A stretch of 58,467 bases of DNA, taken from NCBI GenBank assembly GCA_024635555.1, contig JAGXIO010000134.1:1-58467 (forward strand), in the 5' to 3' direction. Positions 26,275-37,500 of the stretch are shown here, in pieces (positions within the stretch are counted from its first letter, which is position 1; every line of letters begins with the position of its first letter). The position numbers were made by a program, and so were the translations under genes. The notes beneath the pieces were generated by a model, which saw nothing but the letters and a program-made list of their open reading frames with translations, was not told where the DNA came from and made no database searches. The DNA comes from Saccharicrinis sp. GTDB lineage: Bacteria; Bacteroidota; Bacteroidia; Bacteroidales; Marinilabiliaceae.

Positions 26275-27594
26275 ATGGAAACGCAAGCATTTCAAAAAAT
26301 ATATACCAAAATAAATAACCTGACAAAGGCTACCATCATGTTAAATGCCAACAACGTGGGCTACGACGAGATGGCAATGGTTCATGGCAGGATGGGGCAG
26401 GTAGTAAAAATAATGGGCGATAATGTTATTCTTCAGATATTTGGAGGAACAGAGGGCATACCTACCAATGCCGAAGTGGTATTTTTGGGTCATCCACCAC
26501 AGCTCAAAGTGAGCGATCAACTCGCCGGACGATTCTTCAATGCTTTTGGCGACCCTATTGATGGAGGTCCCGAAGTTGAGGGGAAAATTGTAGACACTGG
26601 AGGTCCTTCTGTGAACCCTGTGCGTCGTGCGCAGCCTTCGCAGCTTATTACCACCGGTATTGCCGGCATCGACCTGAATAACTCCTTGGTTACCGGGCAA
26701 AAGATACCTTTTTTTGCCGACCCTGACCAACCTTACAACCAGGTGATGGCCAACGTAGCCTTGCGCGCCGAGGCCGATAAAATTATCCTGGGCGGGATGG
26801 GACTCTCCAATGATGATTATCTGTACTTTAAAAATGTATTCGACAATGCAGGTGCGCTCGATCGTATTGTGAGTTTTGTGAATACCACCGAGGATCCGCC
26901 AGTAGAACGACTATTGATTCCGGATATGGCACTTACCGCAGCAGAATATTTTGCCCATGAAAGGCAAGAAAAAGTATTGGTGCTTTTAACTGATATGACT
27001 TTGTTTGCAGATGCCCTATCTATTGTATCTAACCGTATGGATCAGATACCTTCAAAGGACAGTATGCCCGGTTCGCTCTATTCCGACTTGGCGCGTATCT
27101 ATGAAAAAGCGGTGCAGTTCCCTCATGGCGGTTCTATCACCATTATAGCAGTTACCACGCTTAACGGTGGCGATATTACACACGCCATACCCGATAATAC
27201 CGGTTATATTACCGAAGGACAGTTGTTTTTACGTATGGATTCGGATGTGGGAAAGGTTATCGTAGATCCTTTCCGAAGTCTCTCGCGATTGAAACAGCTG
27301 GTTATTGGAACGCAAACGCGTGAAGACCATCCACAGGTGATGAATGCTGCTATACGTTTGTATGCCGATGCCGCCAACGCAAAAACAAAGCAGGATAATG
27401 GTTTTGACCTGACAGATTACGATGAGCGTACCATTAAGTTTGCAAAGGAGTATGCCGTGCAATTATTGGCAGTAGACCTTAATATAGATACGGAAGAAAT
27501 GCTCGATAGAACCTGGCAATTGTTTAAAGATAACTTTAGCCGCGAAGAAGTGGTTATTCGTCAGGAGTTTGTGGATAAATACTGGAAGCAGTAA
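26275..27594 (+). CDS. ntpB: V-type ATPase subunit B
   Basis: 439 residues. It has the subunit B layout: an N-terminal beta-barrel (GRMGQVVKIMGDNVILQIF), then a nucleotide-fold domain in which the P-loop is degenerate (TGQKIPFFADPDQPYNQ), as expected for the non-catalytic subunit. ITHAIPDNTGYITEGQ and the arginine-bearing DPFRSLSRLK are conserved. The stop codon lies in a 14-bp tandem repeat, and unlike the other junctions of the operon it is followed by a 261-base gap. Confidence 0.96.
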   Translation: METQAFQKIYTKINNLTKATIMLNANNVGYDEMAMVHGRMGQVVKIMGDNVILQIFGGTEGIPTNAEVVFLGHPPQLKVSDQLAGRFFNAFGDPIDGGPEVEGKIVDTGGPSVNPVRRAQPSQLITTGIAGIDLNNSLVTGQKIPFFADPDQPYNQVMANVALRAEADKIILGGMGLSNDDYLYFKNVFDNAGALDRIVSFVNTTEDPPVERLLIPDMALTAAEYFAHERQEKVLVLLTDMTLFADALSIVSNRMDQIPSKDSMPGSLYSDLARIYEKAVQFPHGGSITIIAVTTLNGGDITHAIPDNTGYITEGQLFLRMDSDVGKVIVDPFRSLSRLKQLVIGTQTREDHPQVMNAAIRLYADAANAKTKQDNGFDLTDYDERTIKFAKEYAVQLLAVDLNIDTEEMLDRTWQLFKDNFSREEVVIRQEFVDKYWKQ

Positions 27595-27625
27595 TCAGTT
27601 ACCAGTAATCAGTTACCAGTAATCG
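27589..27625 (+). repeat. 14-bp tandem repeat over the ntpB stop codon
   Basis: CAGTAATCAGTTAC occurs at 27589-27602 and 27603-27616, with a partial third copy to 27625. The TAA of ntpB is inside the first copy. Confidence 0.9.
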
Positions 27626-27765
27626 TTTAATGGTACTTAGTAAGACTATTAGATATTAGACTGATAGATAAATAGATGATTAGAAATTAGATTATAAGAT
27701 GGATAGATTAGTTGATTAAAGGATTATAAAGGATAGTTTAAGGGTAAAGCAGTCACAGTATCCTT

Positions 27766-27846
27766 AATCTCTTATCTCAAAATCTCTTATCTCAAAATCT
27801 CTTATCTCTTATCTCAAAGTCTCTTATCTCACGGTCTCAAAATCTT
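27766..27846 (+). repeat. degenerate tandem repeat of ATCTCTTATCTCAAA
   Basis: About five imperfect units of 10-16 bases run up to 10 bases before the ntpD ATG. Similar TATCTCACAGTCTCTTATCT sequence precedes the DEAD-box gene near 8010. There are no spacers, so it is not a CRISPR array. Confidence 0.85.
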
Positions 27847-27855
27847 AAAAAAATT

Positions 27856-28454
27856 ATGGCCATAAAGTTTCAATATAATAAAACCTCGCAACAGCTGCTG
27901 AATAAGCAGCTCAAAGTACGTGAGCGCGCTTTACCCACCTTGCAAAACAAGGAAGCGGCGTTGCGTATAGAGGTTAAAAAAGCAAAAACACGGGCTGAGG
28001 AGCTTGAACGTGAGCTTGAAGCAAAATTGGCAGATTTAGATAAAATATCACGATTATGGGGCGAGTTCGACATGAAAGCCATTACGGTGGAAGATGTGGT
28101 GCTCGAAAGCAAAAGGATTGCCGGTGTACAAACGCCCATATTAGTGGATGTAATATTTAAAAAAGAGCCATTTGCACTCTTTACTAAACCTGTATGGTTT
28201 TTAGATGGTGTTAAAGTTGTAGAAAGCCTGGCAAAAATAGGTATCGAGCGTGAAGTGTATATACGTAAGATGGAACTGCTGGATAGAGCGCGTAAAAAAA
28301 CAACCCAAAAAGTTAACCTATACGAAAAGGTGCAGATACCCGGTTATAAAGATGCCATACGAAAGATAAAACGATTCTTGGAAGATGAGGAAAATCTTTC
28401 GAAAGCGGCACAGAAAATCGTAAAAACTCGTCAGGAAGAAATGGAGGTGCAGTT

Positions 28455-28458
<4 letters not shown>
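27856..28458 (+). CDS. ntpD: V-type ATPase subunit D
   Basis: 200 residues, almost all helix, with long coiled-coil ends as expected for the central rotor shaft: an N-terminal helix with QQLLNKQLKVRERALPTL and a C-terminal helix ending in EENLSKAAQKIVKTRQ. A short globular middle (DVIFKKEPFALFTKPVW) separates them. Subunit D turns inside the A3B3 ring. No subunit F gene, its usual partner, is seen in the operon. The stop overlaps the ntpI start (ATGA). Confidence 0.93.
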
Positions 28459-30744
<2,286 letters not shown>

Positions 30745-30790
30745 AACTAATTATTTAGTGGTGCTGCCAATGCAGTGCTCCATATTTTAT

Positions 30791-30821
30791 AACCGATGGC
30801 GAAAGTCATCGGTTTTTTTTG
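30791..30821 (+). terminator. intrinsic terminator of the V-ATPase operon
   Basis: AACCGATGGC (30791-30800) pairs with GTCATCGGTT (30805-30814) around a GAAA tetraloop, with one G-T pair, followed by T. Confidence 0.95.
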
Positions 30822-31083
30822 GAATAAAGATTAACCGCACGCAGGGTGTTATAGTGTCCAGTCTCTTTTAAAAACAGGACATAAGAAGGTACGCTACTCG
30901 TTATTTGATATGGTGGAAATTACAGGGATAACCTGAACCAACCATGAATTTTGAAGGTCTTATTTTTTGCGCTAAAAGACAAAGGCCAATCTAAAATTTT
31001 TAGACTGGCCTTTTTAAACATCTTTATGTTAAAATACATACATTAAAGCATTGTCGTTTTTTGTACATATTTCTTTTTACTAC
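30822..31083. other. intergenic stretch between convergent units
   Basis: No gene is seen. A hairpin AAAGGCCAATCTA (30981-30993) / TAGACTGGCCTTT (31001-31013), with one mismatch and T-rich on both sides, is a likely bidirectional terminator, mainly for the minus-strand gene ending at 31084. Confidence 0.75.
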
Positions 31084-31926
31084 TTATTTTCTTGTGGCAA
31101 CCACTACGCCTCTAAAATAGCCAATTGACTCTGCTATTCCCATAAAGGGATTATCCATATTACGCTCATGCTCAAGGCTTACTACTCCTGTGTATTTTAC
31201 TTTACGCAGCATTTTTACAAATCCAGGAATATCTAAAATGCCACGACCAACTTCAACTGAGTATCCAAGTTTTGAAGCATCCGTTACATCTTTCAAATGA
31301 ATATCAAATACTCTTGTGTGATATTTTTCAAGATCGGCAACTGGGTCTTTTCCGTTTCTTCTGTCGTGACCAATATCCAGACACATACCCATACGAGGAT
31401 CTAAATCTTTTACATGAGCCCAAACATCATCGGCATCAGGATAGGTAGCTATATCGGGACCATGCAGATGGATGGCAAATTTCATATCGTATTCCGCCAC
31501 TTTTTTATTCACATAAGGTAATAATTCGTAATTAGGTACTCCAACTATTACCTTTACTCCCACGCGTTTGGCATAATCGAAAGCTTCGTCTATTTGCTCT
31601 TCCGATTTCATGTAGATAGGACCAACAGCGTAACCTGTAACGCCAAATTTAGCCAGTTTTTCATGAAAGGCTTTGATTTCATCTGCCGTACTTGAAAATG
31701 GCAAATGAAAATTTTTGATGCAAAGATAATGTACATCAGCTTTTTGCAAGGTTTCGAGTGTTTTGTCCAAATCAAACTTATGGAAAGTATATCCGGCTAT
31801 GCCTAGTTTAAAAGTTTCTGTGGTTTCTGGAGCTGGTTGAGGATCGGGACGCTTGGTTTCCTGTGCCTGCATTGTTTGACTAAGTAATAGAAAAACAATA
31901 AAAATCTTTGATAACGTGTTCATCAT
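31084..31926 (-). CDS. exported sugar phosphate isomerase/epimerase-like protein
   Basis: 280 residues with a signal peptide (IFIVFLLLSQTMQAQE). The mature part is an AP-endonuclease-2/xylose-isomerase-like TIM barrel: GIAGYTFHKFDLDKTLET at the start, HLHGPD and CLDIGHD with likely metal ligands, HLKD, and VSLEHE at the end. The family isomerises or epimerises sugars or sugar phosphates, or acts on keto-glycosides. Export is common in Bacteroidota sugar loci and argues against a phosphorylated substrate. Only 34 bases upstream on the same strand a 37-codon remnant of another gene ends (31961-32074), so this gene was probably once second in an operon. Confidence 0.82.
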   Translation of the reverse strand: MMNTLSKIFIVFLLLSQTMQAQETKRPDPQPAPETTETFKLGIAGYTFHKFDLDKTLETLQKADVHYLCIKNFHLPFSSTADEIKAFHEKLAKFGVTGYAVGPIYMKSEEQIDEAFDYAKRVGVKVIVGVPNYELLPYVNKKVAEYDMKFAIHLHGPDIATYPDADDVWAHVKDLDPRMGMCLDIGHDRRNGKDPVADLEKYHTRVFDIHLKDVTDASKLGYSVEVGRGILDIPGFVKMLRKVKYTGVVSLEHERNMDNPFMGIAESIGYFRGVVVATRK

Positions 31927-31960
31927 GGTTTGTTTTATTAAATGATTGGTAAATCTTATT

Positions 31961-32074
31961 TTATGGTATTTCTGCTTCCTTTACAGTATCCCTGTCTATT
32001 AACCTGGAAGGTTCTAGCACATTCTCTTTTTTTAGTTGTCCGGTATAATCACGAGGTTTAAATGTAGATTCGTA
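31961..32074 (-). pseudogene. possible 3' remnant of a lost upstream gene
   Basis: 37 codons are open on the minus strand, with the stop at 31961-31963, ending DRDTVKEAEIP. Residue use looks coding (KPRDYTGQLKKENVLEPSRL), there is no start codon, and an in-frame stop closes the upstream side. It lies one operon-like gap before the isomerase-like gene. The family is not recognised; an oxidoreductase would suit the neighbourhood but this is a guess. Confidence 0.35.
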
Positions 32075-32260
32075 TTAATAGGATGCTTAGTTTTTTTCTG
32101 TACCAATGTTTTGCTGTTTTGTTTTAAATATCTTTTCTTTAGATATTCATCAAACATTAATTTCAAAAATGAGTTGAACCATGATAGCTCAACTTAGGTT
32201 AAATATAGGAAAGTGTAAATATGCGAATTTTATTAAGTTTATTCAAGGTAGTTTTATTAA

Positions 32261-32443
32261 TGTTTTTGCCTAACAATAAACGATGGCAAGTTTGTGTTGC
32301 CTGATGGAATGAGTTACCGTGTAATGGTTTTGCCAACGTTTAATGCCATGCTTCCTAATGTGTTAGCTGAAATTGAGGAACAGGTATGGAAGGAAGGGGA
32401 GGAACCACATATTTCTGGTCTGTTGGTTCCTGTTTCAATTTAA
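32261..32443 (+). pseudogene. fragment of a GH106-like alpha-L-rhamnosidase
   Basis: An open frame without a start, 60 codons to a TAA at 32441. It contains NDGKFVLPDGMSYRVMVLP followed by NAMLPNVLAEIEEQV. This closely resembles the segment of GH106 rhamnosidases (and related large glycosidases) that reads GxLVLPDGMSYRxLVLP and then a helix leading to an LVxAGATVxGP turn. Homology seems to stop after EEQV, where the sequence drifts to GEEPHISGLLVPVSI and ends. A full gene would have about 1,000 codons, so only a small internal piece remains. The location next to rhaM supports a rhamnose origin. Confidence 0.6.
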
Positions 32444-32460
32444 TCAATAAATTATTAGGT

Positions 32461-33411
32461 ATGAAAAAATCGAATAGAAGAGAATTTGTACGAAATATTT
32501 CCAGCGCAGCAATAGCAGCATCTATTTTGCCTCTTAGCAGCGGTTCATATAAAAGTCGCAGCTTACCCAAGCGTGTACTGGGTCGTACTGGCGAAAAAGT
32601 TTCAATTTTAGGTGTTGGTGGTTTTCATGTGGGTGCTGATTTTCTTACCAATGAAGTAGCCATTCAAATTATACGCACTGCCATTGATGGCGGCGTAAAT
32701 TTCATGGATAATGCCTGGGCTTATAAAAAAGGGCGAAGTGAGATAATAATGGGAGAGGCATTAAAGGACGGTTACCGAAAAAAGGTAATGCTCATGACTA
32801 AACTTATGGCTCGAACGGTGGATGATGCGAAACAGCAATTGGAAACCAGCCTGAAGCGTTTTCAGCTCGATTCCGTTGATTTAATGCAGTTTCATGCTAT
32901 AGGAAATACGGAGGGTGATGTAGATGCAATTTATAAGGATGGGCTGATAGAGTGGGCAGAGGAAATGCGTAGCCAAGGTGTATTCAAATATATTGGTTTT
33001 ACCGGGCATAGCGATCCTCAGGCACACATCGACATGATACAACGCGGCTATCCATGGGACACGGTTCAAATGCCGTTGAACCTCGGTGACGTTCATCGCG
33101 AGTTAAGTTTTGAAAAACATGTGCTTCCTCTGGCAATTAAAAACAACATTGGGGTAATCGGAATGAAGTCGAATGGCATGGGACGCCTTGGAAAATCGGG
33201 CATTGCAACACCGGTTGAAGGTTTACGTTATTCGATGAGTTTGCAGGTTTCAACGGTGGTTTCTGGCATCGATTCGCTGGATATACTGAATGAAAACATG
33301 GCTCTCGCCGAGAACTTCAAATCATTGACGCAAGACGAACGTACGGAATTAATCGGGCGGAGCTTGGATAGTTCAGATATTATCGAACATTATCGAAAAG
33401 ATAATAAATAG
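32461..33411 (+). CDS. Tat-exported aldo/keto reductase
   Basis: 316 residues. The frame is open further upstream to 32386, but the ATG at 32461 opens with a Tat signal (KKSNRREFVRNISS, then SAAIAASILPL), so this start is right. The AKR barrel has the expected tetrad: Asp and Tyr in FMDNAWAYKKG, Lys in LMTKLM, His in LMQFHAIG. A twin-arginine signal implies folding with NADP(H) or another cofactor before export. AKRs of this kind are frequent in Bacteroidota sugar loci and may act on oxidised sugars. The substrate is not known. No 4Fe-4S motif is present at the C-terminus. Confidence 0.87.
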   Translation: MKKSNRREFVRNISSAAIAASILPLSSGSYKSRSLPKRVLGRTGEKVSILGVGGFHVGADFLTNEVAIQIIRTAIDGGVNFMDNAWAYKKGRSEIIMGEALKDGYRKKVMLMTKLMARTVDDAKQQLETSLKRFQLDSVDLMQFHAIGNTEGDVDAIYKDGLIEWAEEMRSQGVFKYIGFTGHSDPQAHIDMIQRGYPWDTVQMPLNLGDVHRELSFEKHVLPLAIKNNIGVIGMKSNGMGRLGKSGIATPVEGLRYSMSLQVSTVVSGIDSLDILNENMALAENFKSLTQDERTELIGRSLDSSDIIEHYRKDNK

Positions 33412-33561
33412 TAAGTTTTGATCATTATTTTTTCAAAATAGAGATCATATTTCATCTAAAAATAATGGATGTCCAACAAGGTTTTTTTCTTAAAGCCAAG
33501 TGTTTAAAAGGGTATAATAGTTGTCAAATTAATACATCACTAACTTTTAAAATATAAAATT

Positions 33562-33876
33562 ATGCAAAGAATGGCGTTTAAAATGCACTTGAACGAAGAC
33601 GCAAAAGCAGAATACAAAAAACGGCATAATGAGATTTGGCCTGAACTGAAAAAATTTCTCAAAGACTCCGGAGTCTCTGAATATTCTATTTTTTTAGATG
33701 AAGAAACCAATACGCTCTTCGCTTTTCAAAAGGTCACAGGTACGGGAGGTTCACAGGATCTGGGGCAAACCGAAATAGTAAAAAAATGGTGGGCTTTTAT
33801 GGCCGACGTGATGAAATCTAATCCCGACAACTCACCTGTGTCCACTCAACTGGAAGAGGTGTTTTATATGGAATAA
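33562..33876 (+). CDS. rhaM: L-rhamnose mutarotase
   Basis: 104 residues, the exact family length. Y18 and H22 fall at the same positions as the active-site residues of E. coli RhaM, in YKKRHNEIWPEL. The tryptophan pair W76-W77 in VKKWWAFMADVM is conserved, as are YSIFLDEETNTLFAF and the C-terminal QLEEVFYME. The enzyme interconverts alpha and beta L-rhamnose and speeds entry into catabolism. It stands alone between the aldo/keto reductase and a decayed regulator. With the GH106-like fragment at 32261 it shows that this segment once served rhamnose use. Confidence 0.95.
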   Translation: MQRMAFKMHLNEDAKAEYKKRHNEIWPELKKFLKDSGVSEYSIFLDEETNTLFAFQKVTGTGGSQDLGQTEIVKKWWAFMADVMKSNPDNSPVSTQLEEVFYME

Positions 33877-33901
33877 AACTACTTTAAACAGTGGTTTGAA
33901 A

Positions 33902-34248
33902 TTATTGGGATATATGGTTCAACATGAATTGTTTGGTTGTATGGCCATATATCTCTTTAAAATATTTGATAAAATCCAACGGTGAATTGAATACCTCGAT
34001 GCACTACTTGTTCTTTATTATGTTTTTTATGGTAGGTAGATAACTGCATATTAATTTTCGTAGGTATATGGTTAACTAACCCCTGCCTACCGACTGGCAG
34101 GCTTTCAGGACATTGTGCTTGTGCCAGCAGGCAGTAGTATCACTTTACGACAGATTCTGTTCGATAATTCACGATTTTCTTTGTTAAACGTGTATGCATT
34201 TATCTACTGACCTCTATTTTTTTTTTATTTTAGTAATTCTGCAACATT
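33902..34248 (-). pseudogene. remnant of a hybrid two-component regulator (AraC-type C-terminus), split by an insertion
   Basis: On the minus strand, NVAELLK (34248-34228) and, after a ~182-base insertion, NSPLDFIKYFKEIYGHTTKQFM (about 33989-33924) align with AAELLK and NSPSYFTKCFKEIYGQTPKQFM at the end of the intact regulator at 44025. The remnant has a TAG in place of the lysine codon before NVAELLK and an extra base near 33990 that shifts the frame. DNA identity to the intact gene is also visible (for example ATTCTGC and TTTAAAGAGATATATGGCCA). The rest of the gene is gone. Confidence 0.75.
34031..34212. mobile_element. MITE-like 182-bp element with 19-bp imperfect terminal inverted repeats
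   Basis: The left end (34031-34049) and the reverse complement of the right end (34194-34212) agree at 16 of 19 positions, sharing GTAGATAA and TGCAT. It carries no ORF. Inside are GC-rich hairpins: CTGCC-N8-GGCAG (about 34083-34100) and a TGCC-AGCA-GGCA hairpin (about 34132-34143). It interrupts the regulator remnant at 33902-34248. A target-site duplication is not clear. Confidence 0.5.
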
Positions 34249-34572
34249 CTAATTTCCAATTTTCCTTTCTATCTTTCTTTTCCGATTAGAATTTTCTTAC
34301 CAACTCACTTTCGTGCCTCAGTTTATATCTCAAGTTGATATTTAATGTAATTATTTAAAAAAACATCCTGTGCTGTTAAAAAAAAGTTCAAAAATACCCC
34401 TCTATCACTCAAATGTTATAGAATATGTTACATGCATTCTATTTTAATTTAGTGTTTCAATATATATTGCTACAGTTTTTAACACCAAAAAGGAAATAAT
34501 TGTTGGCGTTGTTTAATGGAATAGCCAAACTCTTTTAAGAATCAATATTTGAAATTTTATAGTGAATATATT
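34249..34572. other. intergenic leader region before susC1
   Basis: Very AT-rich (T runs near 34214-34230). No gene seen. The last 200 bases should hold the promoter and any regulator site of the locus, but no convincing element can be named. Confidence 0.5.
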
Positions 34573-37500
34573 ATGAAAAAAGTAAATCATTTTATTTGTC
34601 GGTGTTATTTTTTACTGGCAATTATTTTGTTGTCAGCTCAAATTGGGATGGCTCAATCAGCCGCAACAATTAACGGATTAGTAAAAGATATAAACGGGGA
34701 AACGCTTATTGGTGTAAACGTGTATGTTAAAGGTACTACCAATGGCACTGTTACAGATGTTAATGGCAGGTTTAATATAAGCGTTTCGGACGCAACACCT
34801 ACATTGGTATTTTCTTATGTAGGCTATGATAACCAAGAAGTTATAGTAAATAATAGTGAGGAGATTAATATTGTACTTCAAGAGAGCTTTATGAACCTTG
34901 AAGAGGTATTTGTGGTAGGCTATGGCGTGCAAAAAAAATCGCACCTTACCGGAGCAGTATCCAAGATAAAGAGCGAGAGCATGGCCGAGTTGCCTGTTTC
35001 AAGTATCGACCAGGCTTTGCAAGGCAAATTGGCAGGTGTTACCATACAAAACACCTCGTCGGAAGTTGGTACAGCGCCTCAAATTCGTATTCGCGGTATG
35101 GGTTCTATCAGTGCAAGCAGCGAACCGCTTGTGGTGGTAGACGGTTATCCAACAGCAGATGGACTGGCCATGGTAGATTTAAATGACGTAGAATCAGTTG
35201 AAGTACTTAAAGATGCCGCTTCAGGAGCTATTTACGGTTCGCGTGCGGCGAATGGGGTAATATTAATTACCACCAAATCTGGAGGTAGCGATAAACCAAA
35301 ATATGCTATCAAAGCTTTTGGTGGTTTAAAATACGCCTATCAGTTGCATGACATCATGACTACAGACGAATACATTAAAATGCGTCGTAACGAAGAAGCT
35401 TTGGGTGGTGACGTTATTAAACCAATGGAACGAGCATGGGCCTATTTTGATACGGAAACAGACTGGCAGCGCGAAGGACTTAATGTACCCGCTTCTATTT
35501 ATAACGCACAGTTTAGCGTTTCAGGGGGTAAAAAGGATTTAACTTACTATATATCCTCAAGCTACCTAAAGGATGAGGGTATCATGATAGATAATGAGTA
35601 TGAGAAATTTAGTGTACGCGCCAAAATGGACGCCACATTATCTTCGAAGGTAAAAGTGGGTATAAACATATCGCCCACCTACTCCAAATCGCAGCGTCCG
35701 GCAACTTCATTTATGGATTTTTATCGTACCTATGGTTGGATGCCCGTAAGGCATAATGCACAAACATCTGCTATTACCGGCAAAGCTATTGGTGAGTATG
35801 CACACGCACGTGATTTTAACAATACAACTTATCCTGATGATGAAATTGGAGAATTTACGGTAAGCCCTTGGAACTCTGGTAAAAAGAATCCTCGTTCACG
35901 TATGGATAACGAAAAGCGTTTTAGGTATGACTATAGATTGCAATCCAACGCTTATTTAAGTGTGAAAATAAATGACAACTTAGAGTTTAAAACGTCAAAT
36001 GGGTTTTATTTTAAATACTATGATATTGAAGAGTTTTATAATATGGGTTCCGAGCAAGATGGCGAGCCCAACAGAGGTGTATATGGCAACGAATTATTCT
36101 TGGATCTTTTAAGCGAAAATATTTTAAATTACAATAAAACTTTTGGGCTACATGATATTTCGGCTTTAGCGGGTTTTACAGCGCAAAAAACAACCATTAA
36201 AACAGCAGATTTGGAGGGTATTAATTTCCCAACGGACTATGTACAAACTATTAATGCAGCAACAACTGTAAATCTTGACGAAACGCAAACTTACCATGAG
36301 CAAATTGGTTTAATGTCGGTATTGGGTAGGCTTACTTACAGTTACAATGACAAGTATTTGATGTCTGCGAGTATTCGTACTGACGGTAGTTCATTATTTG
36401 GCCCTGAAAACCGATGGGGAGTTTTTCCTGCCGTATCTTTAGGATGGCGTGTTTCGGAAGAAAATTTTATGAAGCAATTGAGCTGGGTAGATCAATTTAA
36501 ATTGAGAGCCAGTTACGGTGTTACCGGTAACAACGATATCGAAAACTATGCTCATATAAATAAGCTAAACTCCGCCAACTACGTTTTGGGGAACAACAAT
36601 GGAAGTTTAGTGCCAGGATTGGTAAATGTGAGTTCCACATTAGCCAATAGAGCTATTACTTGGGAACAGACCGATGAGTATAACTTTGGTTTAGACTTAA
36701 ATACCTTAAATAGTAGAGTAAATCTTTCTGCCGAGTACTATTATTCCGTAACCCGTAAATTACTGTTCAAACAACCTGCATCTTCGTTTACCGGATTTAC
36801 CGACTACTGGAATAATATTGGAAAAATACGTAATAAAGGTGTGGAATTTGAGTTGACCACATACAATATAAAAAATAAACAATTTGAATGGATTACCTCA
36901 TTTAATATTGCAGCCAATAGCAACCGTATATTAGAAATTGGTGGTGAGGAGCGTTTTATTAACTCAACGGAACGTGAGCAATTCTTAGCACGAGTGGGAG
37001 ATCCTGCCATCCAATATTTTGGCTATAAAACCATTGGCGTTTGGAACTCGCAGGAGGAAATTGACAAAAACCCCAGCCACATTAGTGATGTGCCAGGAGG
37101 TTTGAGGTTAGCCGATATTTATAAGGACGGAGTAATAAATGAAAAAGATCGTATTGCATTAGGAAATCCTTTTCCTGATTTCACTTGGGGATTATCTAAC
37201 CAGTTGATATACAAAGATTTTGATTTATCAATAATGATACAAGGGGTGCAGGGAGTAGAAATAAATAATGGCGATGGCTACTATAATGAATCTAAGCGCC
37301 TCAACCCCAATTACGTGAACAACCGATGGATTAATGCCGCTAATCCCGGTGATGGAAAAACACCTTATTATAATTTTGGTATTGAGTGGGAAAAAACAGA
37401 CTATGAAATTGAAGATGGTTCTTATACTGCGCTACGCGATGTGGTATTGGGATACACCTTACCTAAGGGAACTGCTAAAAGAATGGGATTGGGAGGTTTA

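Noticed and set aside
27766-27846. Possible CRISPR-like repeat array
   Set aside because: Units are 10-16 bases, back to back, without unique spacers, and no cas gene is present.
32386-32460. Earlier start for the aldo/keto reductase
   Set aside because: The extra 25 residues overlap the rhamnosidase remnant and precede a complete twin-arginine signal that must be N-terminal.
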